A stretch of DNA of 64,000 bases from Kofleriaceae bacterium (GCA_025357755.1 JANXOP010000273.1:62001-126000); one strand, 5' to 3'; shown: positions 33,728 through 42,716, counted from the stretch's first letter. Notes: generated by a model from the sequence alone, not told the origin. A program made the numbers and translations.

Positions 33728-34717
33728 TCAGTCGAAGCGCAGCAACGTGACCGAGTCATCTTCCAGATCATCGATGTCGTACGGCGCGTGCGCTCGGACC
33801 TGGCTCGGGGCGCTCGGGAACGACAGGTCGAGCCCGGCGAGCACGCGCGGCTTGCCGGATTCGGACGGGATGATGCGCACCACGATATCGGTCAGCTTGT
33901 TCGGGACCACCGTGATCGCGACCGTCGAGGCAGCCGACAAGATGCGCCACAGCCCGAGGCCCCCGCGGCTCTCGTCGAGCGCCCCACCGCGGTTGCATCG
34001 CCCCAGCACCTTCGAGAGCCGCGAACGCGACAGCGAGCCGAACGAATCTCGAACCCGCACGAAGGCGCACTCGCGCTCGATGCCGTAGCTGATCTCGCAC
34101 GCTCGCTCCGGTGCGAGATCGACGTCCTCGGAACGCGACACCGGCCGGTCGAAGTACCCGGCCTCCGCCGGTGCATTGTAGAGCGCGTTCATCACGAGCT
34201 CCTCGGCGACTTGGTCGAGCGCCGCGAGCGTACGATCGGGGATTCCCTGGCGCTCGAAGAAATCGTGCATCCGCTCGATCCGAGTCGCGCGCTTGCTCGC
34301 GGTGGCGAGGAGGGCCAGGCGACCGACGCCGTTGATCGGCGTTGGACTGGCCAGCGACGGTACCGAGCCTTGGAGGATCGAGAAGAGATGCGACTCGGCG
34401 AGAGGCGAGACGAGGAGCGACAACGTGATCGCGTGGGACAGCCACGGGGTCAACTCGAACCGTTCGATCATCACCGAGAGCACCGATCGCGACGCGATCG
34501 GTTGATCGACGATCGCGACGATCGGGGTGGTCAGTCCGAGGTCGCCGAGCTCTCCGAGCTTCTCGAGATCGCAGAACACGATCACACGATGCATGCGCGC
34601 GACCTCGAGCACCTCGCCGGAGCTGACCACCGTGATCCACGGGCGAGGCAAGACGCTACAAAGGTGCGCCGCGCGCTCCGCCTGTGCGTAGACGACGGCC
34701 AGCGGTCGTGAGGTCAC
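33728..34717 (-). CDS. Pseudo-receiver / HATPase (RsbW-like) signalling protein
   Basis: GTG start at 34717, 329 residues. The N-terminal 120 residues look like a receiver-type alpha/beta domain (LAVVYAQAERAAHL, RVIVFCDLEKLGELG, PIVAIVDQP) without the full acidic pocket. The C-terminal half has a GHKL ATP-binding fold: EELVMNALYNAP (N box), VRDSFGSLSR (G1) and GGLGLWRI (G2). No phosphorylatable His box or dimerisation helix pair is visible, so an anti-sigma/RsbW-type Ser kinase or an ATP-binding partner is more likely than a classic histidine kinase. It sits next to a REC-GGDEF-Hpt gene on the same strand. Confidence 0.75.
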   Translation of the reverse strand: MTSRPLAVVYAQAERAAHLCSVLPRPWITVVSSGEVLEVARMHRVIVFCDLEKLGELGDLGLTTPIVAIVDQPIASRSVLSVMIERFELTPWLSHAITLSLLVSPLAESHLFSILQGSVPSLASPTPINGVGRLALLATASKRATRIERMHDFFERQGIPDRTLAALDQVAEELVMNALYNAPAEAGYFDRPVSRSEDVDLAPERACEISYGIERECAFVRVRDSFGSLSRSRLSKVLGRCNRGGALDESRGGLGLWRILSAASTVAITVVPNKLTDIVVRIIPSESGKPRVLAGLDLSFPSAPSQVRAHAPYDIDDLEDDSVTLLRFD

Positions 34718-34801
34718 ATGAAAACCTTAACGCTATCCGGTTCCGACAAGCAACGTCAGGGAGCCGTCGACCCGCTCGCGGCAATCGGCGGGCCAGCGCC
34801 G

Positions 34802-36127
34802 TCAGCTCTCGGCGGCGATCGCGCGGACCGAGGGGCGGCGATACACGACATGCACGTGCTCGAGATACCAGCCGAGCTCGTCGAGCGTCCGCAGCGCATC
34901 GGCCCGCTCCGATGCATGCTCGAGGCGCTCGCCCAGCGCGGAGAGATCATCGAATCCGAACGTGCCGCCGGAACCCTTGAGCTTGTGACCGAGCGCGCGG
35001 ACGACGCCGAGGTCATTCGCGTGTGCGGCGTTGCGCAACTGTTCGATCTCGGTCCGGCGATGCTCTAGAAACCTGGGGATGTGAAGTGCGAGGTACGGAT
35101 CGACGCACACGATGGGACACACCGGCCACGGCCTCCGCGTCACGACGACATGCGCCGGCGAGCTGATATCGGCGCGCCAGCAGTTGCGGCCGTCGCGCTT
35201 GGCGCGAAACAGCGCGCCATCCGCGGCACTCACGAGCTCCGCGACCGGGCGATCGACCGTCGGCGCGAGGGTCGCGACACCGGCGCTGATCGTGACGACC
35301 CGCGCGCTTCGCGACCCCGCGTGAGGCAGGCCGAGCTCCTCGACCGCGGCACGCAGGCGCTCGGCGACCACGCACGCGCCCGCCGCAGCGGTATCGGGAA
35401 GCAGCGCGACGAACTCCTCGCCGCCGTAGCGCGCGAGCATGTCCGAGGGACGGCGCAGACAGTTCGCCATCGCGTTCGAGACGTCCTTGAGGCACGCATC
35501 ACCTCCGACGTGCGAGTACTGCTCGTTGAACGAGTGGAACTCGTCGACGTCGGCGATCACGAGCGATAGCGGCGAGCCCTGACGCAACGCCCGGATCCAC
35601 TCGCGGGCGAGCAGATCATCGAAGTGGCCACGATTCGCGACGCCGGTCAGCGCGTCGATACAGACCGCCCGCTCGAGCTCCCGCGCGGAGAGCTCGAGGC
35701 TGCGATTGCGCGCTGCGAGCTCCTCGTCGCGGATCCGCCGCACCACCCGCTCGGAGCGTAGACGTAACGCCGAGCGCACGCGCGCACCTAGCTCGCCCAG
35801 CCGAAACGGCTTGGCGACGTAGTCCTCCGCTCCCGCCTCGAACGCGATCTCGACGACCGAGTCGTCGTTGCGCGCCGTGATGATCACGATGGGCACGGCC
35901 GGCAACAGCCCAGACAGCGCGCGACAGACGTCGAGGCCGTCCATGTCGGGGAGCCCGAGGTCCAGCAAAACGAGGTCTGGGGCGAAGGCTGTCGCGGCTG
36001 CGATTGCCTCGCGCCCCGATCCGACAAACCGCATCTCACTGCAACCTACCTGACGGAGGACCTCCTCGATCAACGGTAGCAGCGAGCAGTCATCTTCGAT
36101 TACGAGCGTGCGGTTCGAGGCATTCAT
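34802..36127 (-). CDS. REC-GGDEF-Hpt diguanylate cyclase
   Basis: 441 residues with three domains. The receiver (5-120) has acidic residues EDD (11-13), phosphoacceptor D56 in LLDLGLP and K107 in AKPF. The GGDEF domain (155-320) has an intact GGEEF signature at 235-239 and the inhibitory I-site RPSD at 226-229, exactly five residues ahead, so c-di-GMP synthesis with product feedback is expected. The C-terminal Hpt helical domain has phosphoacceptor H381 in LGHKLKGSGG. Having receiver, cyclase and Hpt in one chain suggests that it both makes c-di-GMP and passes phosphate on. Its partner may be the HATPase protein next to it or the CheY-like regulators in the window. Confidence 0.9.
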   Translation of the reverse strand: MNASNRTLVIEDDCSLLPLIEEVLRQVGCSEMRFVGSGREAIAAATAFAPDLVLLDLGLPDMDGLDVCRALSGLLPAVPIVIITARNDDSVVEIAFEAGAEDYVAKPFRLGELGARVRSALRLRSERVVRRIRDEELAARNRSLELSARELERAVCIDALTGVANRGHFDDLLAREWIRALRQGSPLSLVIADVDEFHSFNEQYSHVGGDACLKDVSNAMANCLRRPSDMLARYGGEEFVALLPDTAAAGACVVAERLRAAVEELGLPHAGSRSARVVTISAGVATLAPTVDRPVAELVSAADGALFRAKRDGRNCWRADISSPAHVVVTRRPWPVCPIVCVDPYLALHIPRFLEHRRTEIEQLRNAAHANDLGVVRALGHKLKGSGGTFGFDDLSALGERLEHASERADALRTLDELGWYLEHVHVVYRRPSVRAIAAES

Positions 36128-36268
36128 GAGGGTGGCATGCGAGAAGGCCGCAGGCCGTACCTGGGTCTATTGCACACGATGCGCCACTGTCAAAACGAGA
36201 CGGTCAGGTGACCTCCCTCGTACCGTTTCGACCCGGGGTGAGGTCGAGGTGTATCCTATCGCGAGCTC

Positions 36269-37285
36269 GTGCCCTCCGACGATCCAGATCGCGACACGAT
36301 GGTCGATGCCAAGCGCACCCGGCTGGGTGTGGTCGCGCGTCCGACCGATCCACGCGACAAGAACCTCGTCGGTACGATGTTCGGTGGCTACCTCGTCGAT
36401 AGCGAGCTCGGCGGGGGCGCGATGGGCATCGTCTACCGCGCGTCGCACATCGATACCAATCGCGTGGTCGCGCTCAAGACCCTTCGCGCTCAGCTGATGG
36501 ACGATGCGACGACCGTCGCACGGTTCAAGCGCGAAGCCCGGATCGCATCGCGGCTCGGGCATCCGCATATCGGCGGCGTGCTCGAGCTCGTCGAGGCGCA
36601 CGGTCGGTACGCGCTCGCGCTCGAGCTCGTCGAGGGCGAACCGCTGACCACGCTGATGACCATGCCGATGCCAGCGGAGCGCGTGCTCGCGATCGCCGGG
36701 CAGATGTTGCGGGGGCTCGAGCACGCGCACGCGATGGGGCTCGTGCATCGCGATCTCAAGCCCGCCAACGTGCTCGTCGAGTGGCGCAATGGTCGAGATC
36801 ACGCGCGCATCATCGATTTCGGGATCGCGATCGCACGAGATGGAAGCCCCGAGACGCTAGAGCGCCTGACCGGCGCCGGCACGATCGTCGGAACTCCCGC
36901 CTACATGGCGCCCGAGCAAGCGCGTGGCGACGACGTCGACGAGCGCACGGATCTCTACGCGCTCGGCACCATGATGTACGAGATGATCGCCGGGGTGCTG
37001 CCCTTCGATGGCAAGCCGATCGACATCCTCGCCGCGAAGCTCAAGCGCGAGGTGCCACCGATCTCGGACCTCGTGCCCGCGCTGATCATCGATCCACTGG
37101 TCGAGCGTTTCATGCGTAAGTTGCTCGAGCGCAAGCTCGAACGGCGCTTCACGAGCGCCCGCGCCGCACTGACGGTGCTCGGCCTGTTGCAGACCGATCG
37201 CGCAGCCGCGGGACCCGCGCTCGGGATCACCGACGTGGAAGCGGCACTCGCGCTGATCGCGCTGCCGACCCGGCCGCCGCGCTAG
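36269..37285 (+). CDS. Soluble Ser/Thr protein kinase
   Basis: GTG 36269 or ATG 36299 starts a 338-residue protein. The kinase core begins at about residue 40: glycine loop ELGGGAMGIVY, ATP-binding Lys in VVALKTLR, catalytic HRDLKPAN, metal-binding DFG in IIDFGIA, then GTPAYMAPEQARG and the alpha-F ERTDLYALG. No membrane segment or sensory tail is present, unlike the other three kinases here; after the core come only about 60 residues. It is divergent from the REC-GGDEF-Hpt gene and shares a 141-bp upstream region with it. Confidence 0.93.
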   Translation: MPSDDPDRDTMVDAKRTRLGVVARPTDPRDKNLVGTMFGGYLVDSELGGGAMGIVYRASHIDTNRVVALKTLRAQLMDDATTVARFKREARIASRLGHPHIGGVLELVEAHGRYALALELVEGEPLTTLMTMPMPAERVLAIAGQMLRGLEHAHAMGLVHRDLKPANVLVEWRNGRDHARIIDFGIAIARDGSPETLERLTGAGTIVGTPAYMAPEQARGDDVDERTDLYALGTMMYEMIAGVLPFDGKPIDILAAKLKREVPPISDLVPALIIDPLVERFMRKLLERKLERRFTSARAALTVLGLLQTDRAAAGPALGITDVEAALALIALPTRPPR

Positions 37286-37305
37286 TCGATACTCGGTTTG
37301 TAACA

Positions 37306-37319
37306 ACGCTCGCGAGCGT
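37306..37319. promoter_or_regulatory. Perfect 14-bp palindrome upstream of a lipoprotein gene
   Basis: ACGCTCGCGAGCGT is self-complementary over all 14 bases and lies 21 bp before ATG 37341. It follows GGTTTGTAAC (37295-37304), which could be part of a promoter. With no loop it is better read as a protein-binding dyad than as a terminator for the kinase gene ahead. Confidence 0.45.
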
Positions 37320-37340
37320 GCTGTGGCAGGTTCGCAGCCC

Positions 37341-37913
37341 ATGAAGCTCGTCTCGATCATGTTGTTTGTTGTTGCGTGTGGCCACGGCTCGGACAAGGCC
37401 GAGAAAAAGGCCACCGCTGGTGCCGGTTCGGCAGCTGCCGTCGCGGCGAAGACCGCCGCGGTGGACCCTGTCGCGGCCCCGGTGACGAAGAAAGTGCTCG
37501 CGGTCGATGCACTCGGCCTGGAGGTCGACGCGCCGGGCTGTGCGGAGGTGACGGCGATCGACAAGGACGATCAATCGATCACGCCGAGCGATCCCAAGTG
37601 CAGCGTTCCATTTCCCGGTGTAGTGATCAGCCGCGGCGCGATGATGAGTGCGCTGCCGTCTCTCGACGAGCAGCTCAAGGGCTTGAAGGCGATGTTCCCG
37701 ACCGCGCAAGTCGCGGTGCAAGAGAAGACCGCCACGGGCTGGCATCTCGCGTTCAAGACACCGACGACCGATGGTTCGCCGGCGCAGGCGAATCTCCAGT
37801 TCTACGCGAAGCTCGGCGACACCGCATTCTCGTGCATCGGCAGCGGCGCGTATGACGATGCCAAGCTAGCCGTGCTGACGGAGATTTGCGCGAGCCTGCG
37901 CGCCAAGCGTTAG
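37341..37913 (+). CDS. Lipoprotein of unknown function
   Basis: MKLVSIMLFVVACG is a good lipoprotein leader, followed by a Lys/Ala/Val-rich flexible linker of about 40 residues. The mature domain (about 130 residues) has a secondary-structure pattern like a small alpha+beta sensor (LGLEVDAPGCAEVTAIDKDD, LDEQLKGLKAMFPTAQVAVQEK, GWHLAFKTPT, TAFSCIGSGAYDDAKLAVLTEICASLR). Two cysteine pairs are possible. No catalytic motif. Confidence 0.68.
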   Translation: MKLVSIMLFVVACGHGSDKAEKKATAGAGSAAAVAAKTAAVDPVAAPVTKKVLAVDALGLEVDAPGCAEVTAIDKDDQSITPSDPKCSVPFPGVVISRGAMMSALPSLDEQLKGLKAMFPTAQVAVQEKTATGWHLAFKTPTTDGSPAQANLQFYAKLGDTAFSCIGSGAYDDAKLAVLTEICASLRAKR

Positions 37914-37998
37914 CGCCGAATCTCGACCGCCTTGCATGCCGCGGGGTCACCCTCGTCAACGCACTTGCGCTCGTGCTCCTCGACCTGCGCGATTCTAT

Positions 37999-38433
37999 TC
38001 AGTTGCGACGCACGCAGCACTCGGTGCCGGTCCACTTCGTGCCCTTGCCGACGCAGGTGTCCGCGGAGCCCGCGGTGCACGAGAACGTCGAAGGTACGCA
38101 GCACGCAGCGCCGGTCCAGATCCCACTCGCGGCCTGGCACGCCTCGACGGTGCCGCCCGTACACGTTGCACCGCCCGAGAAGCAGCACTGCGCGCCAGTC
38201 CACCCGCCGCTCTCGCGCTTGCACTGCTTGTTCGTACCGGCGACGCACGTCATCAGCGAAGGAAAGCAGCACTTCGTACCCGACCACTTTGCATCGAGGA
38301 CCGTCGTGCATTCTTCTTTGGTGCCGGCGACGCAAATCGCGCTGCTCGCCTCGAGTGCGGCCGGATCGAGCTTCTTGGGCTCGTCCTTGGCACCGCAGCC
38401 GACGACGAGCAGGAACAGGATCGAAGACCTCAT
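37999..38433 (-). CDS. Lipoprotein built of four Cys-rich repeats
   Basis: ATG 38433 gives MRSSILFLLVVGCG, a lipobox. After a short linker come four tandem units of about 25 residues with the shape C..GT...C.......WtG..CC: CVAGTKEEC to KWSGTKCC, CVAGTNKQC to GWTGAQCC, CTGGTVEAC to IWTGAACC, and CTAGSADTC to KWTGTECC. Sixteen cysteines plus conserved Trp-Thr/Ser-Gly make it a knotted, disulphide-rich surface protein. I do not recognise the family. The unit is regular enough to have arisen by repeated duplication. Confidence 0.75.
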   Translation of the reverse strand: MRSSILFLLVVGCGAKDEPKKLDPAALEASSAICVAGTKEECTTVLDAKWSGTKCCFPSLMTCVAGTNKQCKRESGGWTGAQCCFSGGATCTGGTVEACQAASGIWTGAACCVPSTFSCTAGSADTCVGKGTKWTGTECCVRRN

Positions 38434-38504
38434 ACCGTCGCATCGTCGCATCCTGGCGGGCGCAAGCAAAGCTCGGTATTCCGCTGCTGTAGACTGACGA
38501 GCTC

Positions 38505-39218
38505 ATGACACGAACTGCGATCGTCCTCGGTGCTTCCGGATCCGTTGGCAATGCACTCGTCGCCGAGCTGTTTCGCGATGGCTCGTTCGATGCCGTGATC
38601 ACGCTGTCACGGCGCACGGTCCCCGAGGTCGTGGCGCTCGGACCCGTGCGCGAGCAGATCGTGCCCGAGATGACCGCGCAGACCCTCGAGGCGGCGACGC
38701 TCGCAGCGCTGCGGGAGGTCCAAGGCGAGGTCGAGGGCTTCAGCGTGCTCGGCGTCGGCGCCGGGACCTCGAAGATCACCTACGCACAGCATCGCGCGAT
38801 CGACGTCGAGCTCAACGAAGCCTTCGCGAAGGCACTGAAGGCCTCCGGCAAGGTTCAGCACCTGGGCTTGATGACCGCGGCAGGCGCCAATCCGCAGGCG
38901 AAATCGACCGGCAGCGGGGCCGCCGGCATGGCGCGCTACAGCCGCGTGAAGGGCGAAGCGGAGCAGGCCGCCCGTGCTGCCGGGCCGGCGATCGTCAGCA
39001 TCTTCCGCCCGGCGATGATCATCGGGTCGCAACACACGCCGTGGTTGCTCGAGAAGGTGCTGCCGCTGTTCTCGTTCGTGACCCCTGCGAAGTACAAGTC
39101 GATCACCGTCACGCAGATCGCCAAGGCGATGATCGCGGCGGCGAAGGTCCATCCCGCGACGAGCGCGGTGCATCACTATCCCGAGATGAAAGCACTGATC
39201 GAAGCGAATGCGAGCTAG
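38505..39218 (+). CDS. Atypical SDR NAD(P)-binding protein
   Basis: 237 residues with an N-terminal Rossmann motif GASGSVGNALVAEL and the layout of the atypical short-chain dehydrogenases that act on nucleosides or as regulators (HTATIP2/TIP30-like): VLGVGAG, HLGLMTAAGAN, MARYSRVKGEAEQAAR carrying a Tyr-x-x-x-Lys, FRPAMIIG. The active-site Tyr/Lys are present, so catalysis is possible. No transmembrane segment. Role uncertain; it stands alone between divergent and convergent neighbours. Confidence 0.8.
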   Translation: MTRTAIVLGASGSVGNALVAELFRDGSFDAVITLSRRTVPEVVALGPVREQIVPEMTAQTLEAATLAALREVQGEVEGFSVLGVGAGTSKITYAQHRAIDVELNEAFAKALKASGKVQHLGLMTAAGANPQAKSTGSGAAGMARYSRVKGEAEQAARAAGPAIVSIFRPAMIIGSQHTPWLLEKVLPLFSFVTPAKYKSITVTQIAKAMIAAAKVHPATSAVHHYPEMKALIEANAS

Positions 39219-39240
39219 CCGATCGCCGCAATCCGAGAGC

Positions 39241-40923
39241 TCAGTTGCGCAACCGCACGCCGATGTTCTGCGGTCGGCGCGAATCGCACGCGTCGGGATG
39301 GCTACTCAACACGTCGCGCCAGACATCGCGGATGCGGGTGCCGGTTCGCACGGTGCGAGTGCACTCGACCCCTTCGAGAAACCCGTCGCCACCATCGAGC
39401 ACGAAGTCGGGGACGACGAGCCACACCGGCTCGGTGCCCGGCCCACGCCGGGTCTCTCCCGCGAGCTCCATGCTGACGAGAGATGGCGAACCATTGTCCG
39501 CGTGGGCGATCGTGACCTGCGCGCCGGCGAGCGCGAACGGGAGATGTTTCCACGCCGATGGATTCGCGAGGGCGTTGTGCAGGATGTGCAGGAGTCCGTC
39601 GCGCGTCGTCGCGCAGGCCCCGAGCGTGATCTCGAACGGAAAGGCCCGAAACAAGTCTTCGAAGCGAACCGCACCCTTGTGGAGCGGGGCACGCAGCGCA
39701 CCGGCATTGACGAGCGCGACGATCGGCACGCCGGGAGGCGGCGTCGTCACCTTCGCATTCGCCGCCATGGCGGCCGCCACTTGCTCGGCCCCCGCGGTGC
39801 CATCGACGGCTTGCATCGGGCACTCGCGCGGGAGCGTCGTCACGAAGGCATCGCCACTCGCCTTGACCGCGGCTAGCCACGGTGCAGTTCGCGCGGCGAC
39901 ACGACGACCGAGCTCGGTGCGAGGCGGCGATGCAGCGATCACCGCGAGCCGCTCGATCGAGAGCAGATCGAGCGCGTGATCGTTGCGGCAGAATCGGATC
40001 CGCGCGAGCCCGAGACCTTGACGATCGCTGGAGACCACCGGGATGCCATCGACCCGACCGAGCATCCAGGCATGGCGATGACCGGCGATGATGACGTCCG
40101 GGCGATCTTTACCGAGCGAGGCGACCAGCGAGGCGAGCTCGCCGTGCAACGGATCGTCCGACTTTGCTGGTTGATCTAGCGCTTGCGGAAGCACGCCGTC
40201 GAGGCTCGCGTGTGCGAGCAGGACGATCGGCGCTGCACCGCTCGCGCGCAGCTTGCGGATCTCGGTTGCGACCGAGGCCCCGGCATGGCTGATGAAATCG
40301 AGATCTTCGACGTTCGCATGCGAGGTGGTGACCTCGGTCTCGGTCGTGGTGTAGCCAACCACGCCGACGTCGAAGCCATCGCGGCGGACGTGCGTCGAGG
40401 CGGCAAAGTCGGGCCAGGCGGGCGTCGCACCGGTCTTGAGATGGATATTCGCGGATAGAAACGGAAACGATGCCGAGGTCATGCGCGCCCGCAGCGCGCC
40501 GCGCTTGCCTTGCGGTCCGGAGTCGCCCGCTTCGGGTGCTGCGGTCAACATCGTATAACCGACGGGACCGAAATCGAACTCGTGATTTCCGACGGCCACT
40601 GCGTCGACACCAATCGCCCGATACGCCTCGATGATCGGCGCGCCCTCGGCAAGCGTGGACTCCAGCGAGCCAGTGAACAGGTCGCCGGCGTCCAGGAGCA
40701 CCACCGTATCTTTGGTCGTGCGCAGATCGGCGATCGAATCCGCGAGCGCGATCACCCCGCCCGCGGGCACGGTGCCGGTGTCGACCCAGAGCTCGACCGG
40801 TTGGATCTGACCGTGGAGGTCGTTCCACGCCCCGATCGAGAGGCACGCGCCACCCGACTCCGCCGGCGTGTGCGCCGAGGCACCGCAGGCGGTCGCAAAG
40901 ACGAGGAGCGTCTTAGCGCGCAA
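39241..40923 (-). CDS. 5'-nucleotidase / metallophosphoesterase (UshA-like) lipoprotein
   Basis: TTG 40923 starts an LLVFATAC lipoprotein leader; the overlap with the preceding gene leaves no ATG. The N-terminal calcineurin-like domain has all metal-binding blocks: NDLHGQ, VLLDAGDLFTGS, VGNHEFDFG, VLLAHASLDG and IIAGHRHAWM. The C-terminal nucleotidase domain has ALVNAGALRAPL and a GDGF loop (VLDGGDGFLEG) like the substrate-binding pocket of UshA. 560 residues is the family norm. It dephosphorylates nucleotides outside the cytoplasm, feeding nucleoside scavenging. Confidence 0.9.
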   Translation of the reverse strand: MRAKTLLVFATACGASAHTPAESGGACLSIGAWNDLHGQIQPVELWVDTGTVPAGGVIALADSIADLRTTKDTVVLLDAGDLFTGSLESTLAEGAPIIEAYRAIGVDAVAVGNHEFDFGPVGYTMLTAAPEAGDSGPQGKRGALRARMTSASFPFLSANIHLKTGATPAWPDFAASTHVRRDGFDVGVVGYTTTETEVTTSHANVEDLDFISHAGASVATEIRKLRASGAAPIVLLAHASLDGVLPQALDQPAKSDDPLHGELASLVASLGKDRPDVIIAGHRHAWMLGRVDGIPVVSSDRQGLGLARIRFCRNDHALDLLSIERLAVIAASPPRTELGRRVAARTAPWLAAVKASGDAFVTTLPRECPMQAVDGTAGAEQVAAAMAANAKVTTPPPGVPIVALVNAGALRAPLHKGAVRFEDLFRAFPFEITLGACATTRDGLLHILHNALANPSAWKHLPFALAGAQVTIAHADNGSPSLVSMELAGETRRGPGTEPVWLVVPDFVLDGGDGFLEGVECTRTVRTGTRIRDVWRDVLSSHPDACDSRRPQNIGVRLRN

Positions 40924-41170
40924 CCCTGCGACTCACGATCGCACGGTAGCCGACGAGGAGGACCACCGCTCCGACGATCGAAGCGATGAAGCCCGCGCCT
41001 TCATTCGGCTGGTACCAGCCCGCCGAGCGACCGATCAAGTCGGCGACGAACGAACCCGCGATGCCGAGCGCGATCGTGATGATGACACCACCCGGATCCT
41101 TGCCCGGCATGACGAGCTTCGCGAGGGCGCCGACGATGAGACCGATCAGGAGAACCCAGATAATGTGCAT
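40913..41170 (-). CDS. GlsB/YeaQ/YmgE-family small membrane protein
   Basis: 85 residues with three predicted membrane helices (IIWVLLIGLIVGALAKLVMPG, VIITIALGIAGSFVADLIG, FIASIVGAVVLLVGYRAIV) and the conserved KLVMPGKDPGG turn between the first two. The family (also called transglycosylase-associated) is stress-induced in many bacteria; its mechanism is unknown. Its last codons overlap the start of the 5'-nucleotidase gene by 11 bases, so the two are probably co-transcribed. Confidence 0.88.
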   Translation of the reverse strand: MHIIWVLLIGLIVGALAKLVMPGKDPGGVIITIALGIAGSFVADLIGRSAGWYQPNEGAGFIASIVGAVVLLVGYRAIVSRRVAR

Positions 41171-41317
41171 ACAACGTTCAGTTGCGCGGTTTGTGCCAGG
41201 TCGAAGGAGGGGAATTGGCTACGCATTCATCGCATCCCTGGGTCCGGGGTGGAGCTGAAACGCACATTATGAAGCGTGAGAGCGCTCGCCGGGCGCGCTG
41301 GCTCGGTACCTCGGATG

Positions 41318-41755
41318 CTAGCGCGGCTTGCGCGCCGCCTTGATGAGCCCGTGAATCTCGTCGAGCTCGCCGACCGAGCCGAGCATCACGCCCGCGATCT
41401 CGACCTCGCCGTTCGCATGGCCGATCTTGAGCACGCGATGAAACCCGGGCGCACCAGTGAGCTCGAGCTTCTTGATCTCGCGAAACGGAACCGTGACGCC
41501 GCCGTCGGGCATGACGAGCTCTCGCTCCGCCACCACGATCGTGCGCTTGCCGCGAACCCGCACGAGTGCTTCACGCACCATGGCGATCGCGAGAAAGATC
41601 GCGATCGATCCGACGACCACGAAGATGATCCGGAAGGTACCGCGTGCCGCGAGCGCGAGCATCACCATCTCGGCGGCGACCGCGATGAACACCGCCGCGA
41701 GCGGCGCGGTCACGATCAGGCGAGCCCCGTATCGAAAGCTTCGTTTACCGCGCAT
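41318..41755 (-). CDS. Membrane protein with a PH-like cytoplasmic domain
   Basis: Two hydrophobic helices at about residues 13-33 and 41-61 precede a soluble stretch of about 80 residues with alternating strands (TIVVAERELVMPDGGVTVPF, REIKKLELTG, RVLKIGHANGEVEIAGVML). This resembles the bacterial PH-like domains that follow two membrane helices, such as the YdbS type. No catalytic role expected. It lies between the DUF4349 gene and the GlsB-like gene on the same strand. Confidence 0.7.
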   Translation of the reverse strand: MRGKRSFRYGARLIVTAPLAAVFIAVAAEMVMLALAARGTFRIIFVVVGSIAIFLAIAMVREALVRVRGKRTIVVAERELVMPDGGVTVPFREIKKLELTGAPGFHRVLKIGHANGEVEIAGVMLGSVGELDEIHGLIKAARKPR

Positions 41756-41816
41756 GGCTCCCTCGCACTATAGGCCCTCGAGGGTCGCTTGTAAGGTCCG
41801 GTCGCCGAGCTGGTCC

Positions 41817-42716
41817 TTATAGAGAAGTCGTGACCGTCGCGACCGCAACGGGGAGCCGACGATGTCGGCGTGCGAGCCTGCGGAGGCCGAGGCTCGCGGG
41901 CACGAGGAACAGCAACCACGGCAGGAGCGCGACACCCTTGACCAGCATCCACGAGGCGAGGTCGCGCAACGCATCGACCGAGCCACGGAAGGACTCCGAG
42001 GTCTTCGAGCCGAGCGTCGCGGGCGCGACGGGCGCGACGGGCGTGATCGCGACCACTGCGACCTTTTGCGCGATCGAGACGGTGAGCGTCGAGAGCGACA
42101 CCTGATCGCCCCACTGCTTGAGATGACCCTGATAGCTCTCGATCTCGCCGCGCACGCGTGCGAGCTCGCGCTCGACCGTGAGGATCTGATCGAGCGTGCC
42201 GTTCTTCGCGGTCGCGAGCTCGAGCAAGCGCTTCTCGAGTTGCTGCGCGCTCGCGAGTTGCGCCTCGGTATCGACGAATTGATCGGTGATGTCGGCCGCG
42301 TTCGTCGATTCGTTCGTCACGACGCCGATCTGGTGTAGCTCGGGCAGCATCGACGTGAAGGCTTCGGCCGGCACGCGGATCACGAACACCGCGGTGTTGC
42401 TGGTGCCGTGGAGCTCGACCTGCGTCGAATCGATGTAGCCACCGGCGCTTTGCACCAGGGCCTCGAGCTTCGCGCGCGATGCTTCGACCGAATCGACCGC
42501 GAGCTCGATCCGGCCCGTGCGAATCACCTTGCGTGTATCGACGTGCTTGATCGCGACCCCGGCCGGCCCCTTGGCTTGGTCAGCGCCCGCCGCCGAGCCG
42601 GAGCTCGCCTTGCTCTCGAGCGCCTGAGGAGCCGCGGAGGGTGCCAGGTCCCCCGACTTCTTGGCACACCCCTGGAGAGCGAACGCAGCGAGCAAGGCAG
42701 CCGTGGTGATCTTCAT
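41817..42716 (-). CDS. DUF4349-domain lipoprotein
   Basis: The leader MKITTAALLAAFALQGC gives a lipoprotein. The DUF4349 domain follows: RKVIRTGRIELAVDSVEAS, GGYIDSTQ, FVIRVPAEAFTSML, NESTNAADITDQFVDTEAQL, a coiled-coil hairpin (AQLASAQQLEKRLLELAT, LTVERELARVRGEIESYQG) and QVSLSTLTVSI. A C-terminal membrane helix with a basic tail (LLPWLLFLVPASLGLRRLARR) anchors the other end. These proteins are thought to sit across the periplasm; the function is unknown. 299 residues is typical. Confidence 0.88.
   Translation of the reverse strand: MKITTAALLAAFALQGCAKKSGDLAPSAAPQALESKASSGSAAGADQAKGPAGVAIKHVDTRKVIRTGRIELAVDSVEASRAKLEALVQSAGGYIDSTQVELHGTSNTAVFVIRVPAEAFTSMLPELHQIGVVTNESTNAADITDQFVDTEAQLASAQQLEKRLLELATAKNGTLDQILTVERELARVRGEIESYQGHLKQWGDQVSLSTLTVSIAQKVAVVAITPVAPVAPATLGSKTSESFRGSVDALRDLASWMLVKGVALLPWLLFLVPASLGLRRLARRHRRLPVAVATVTTSL

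Noticed and set aside
33617..34711. A 364-codon plus-strand frame opposite the HATPase gene
   Set aside because: Arg/Glu/Asp-rich shadow of the minus-strand gene, which has ATP-binding motifs.
42005..42045. Tandem GCGACGGGC-type repeats
   Set aside because: Three short imperfect copies inside the DUF4349 gene encode an Ala-Pro-Val linker and have no sign of a separate role.
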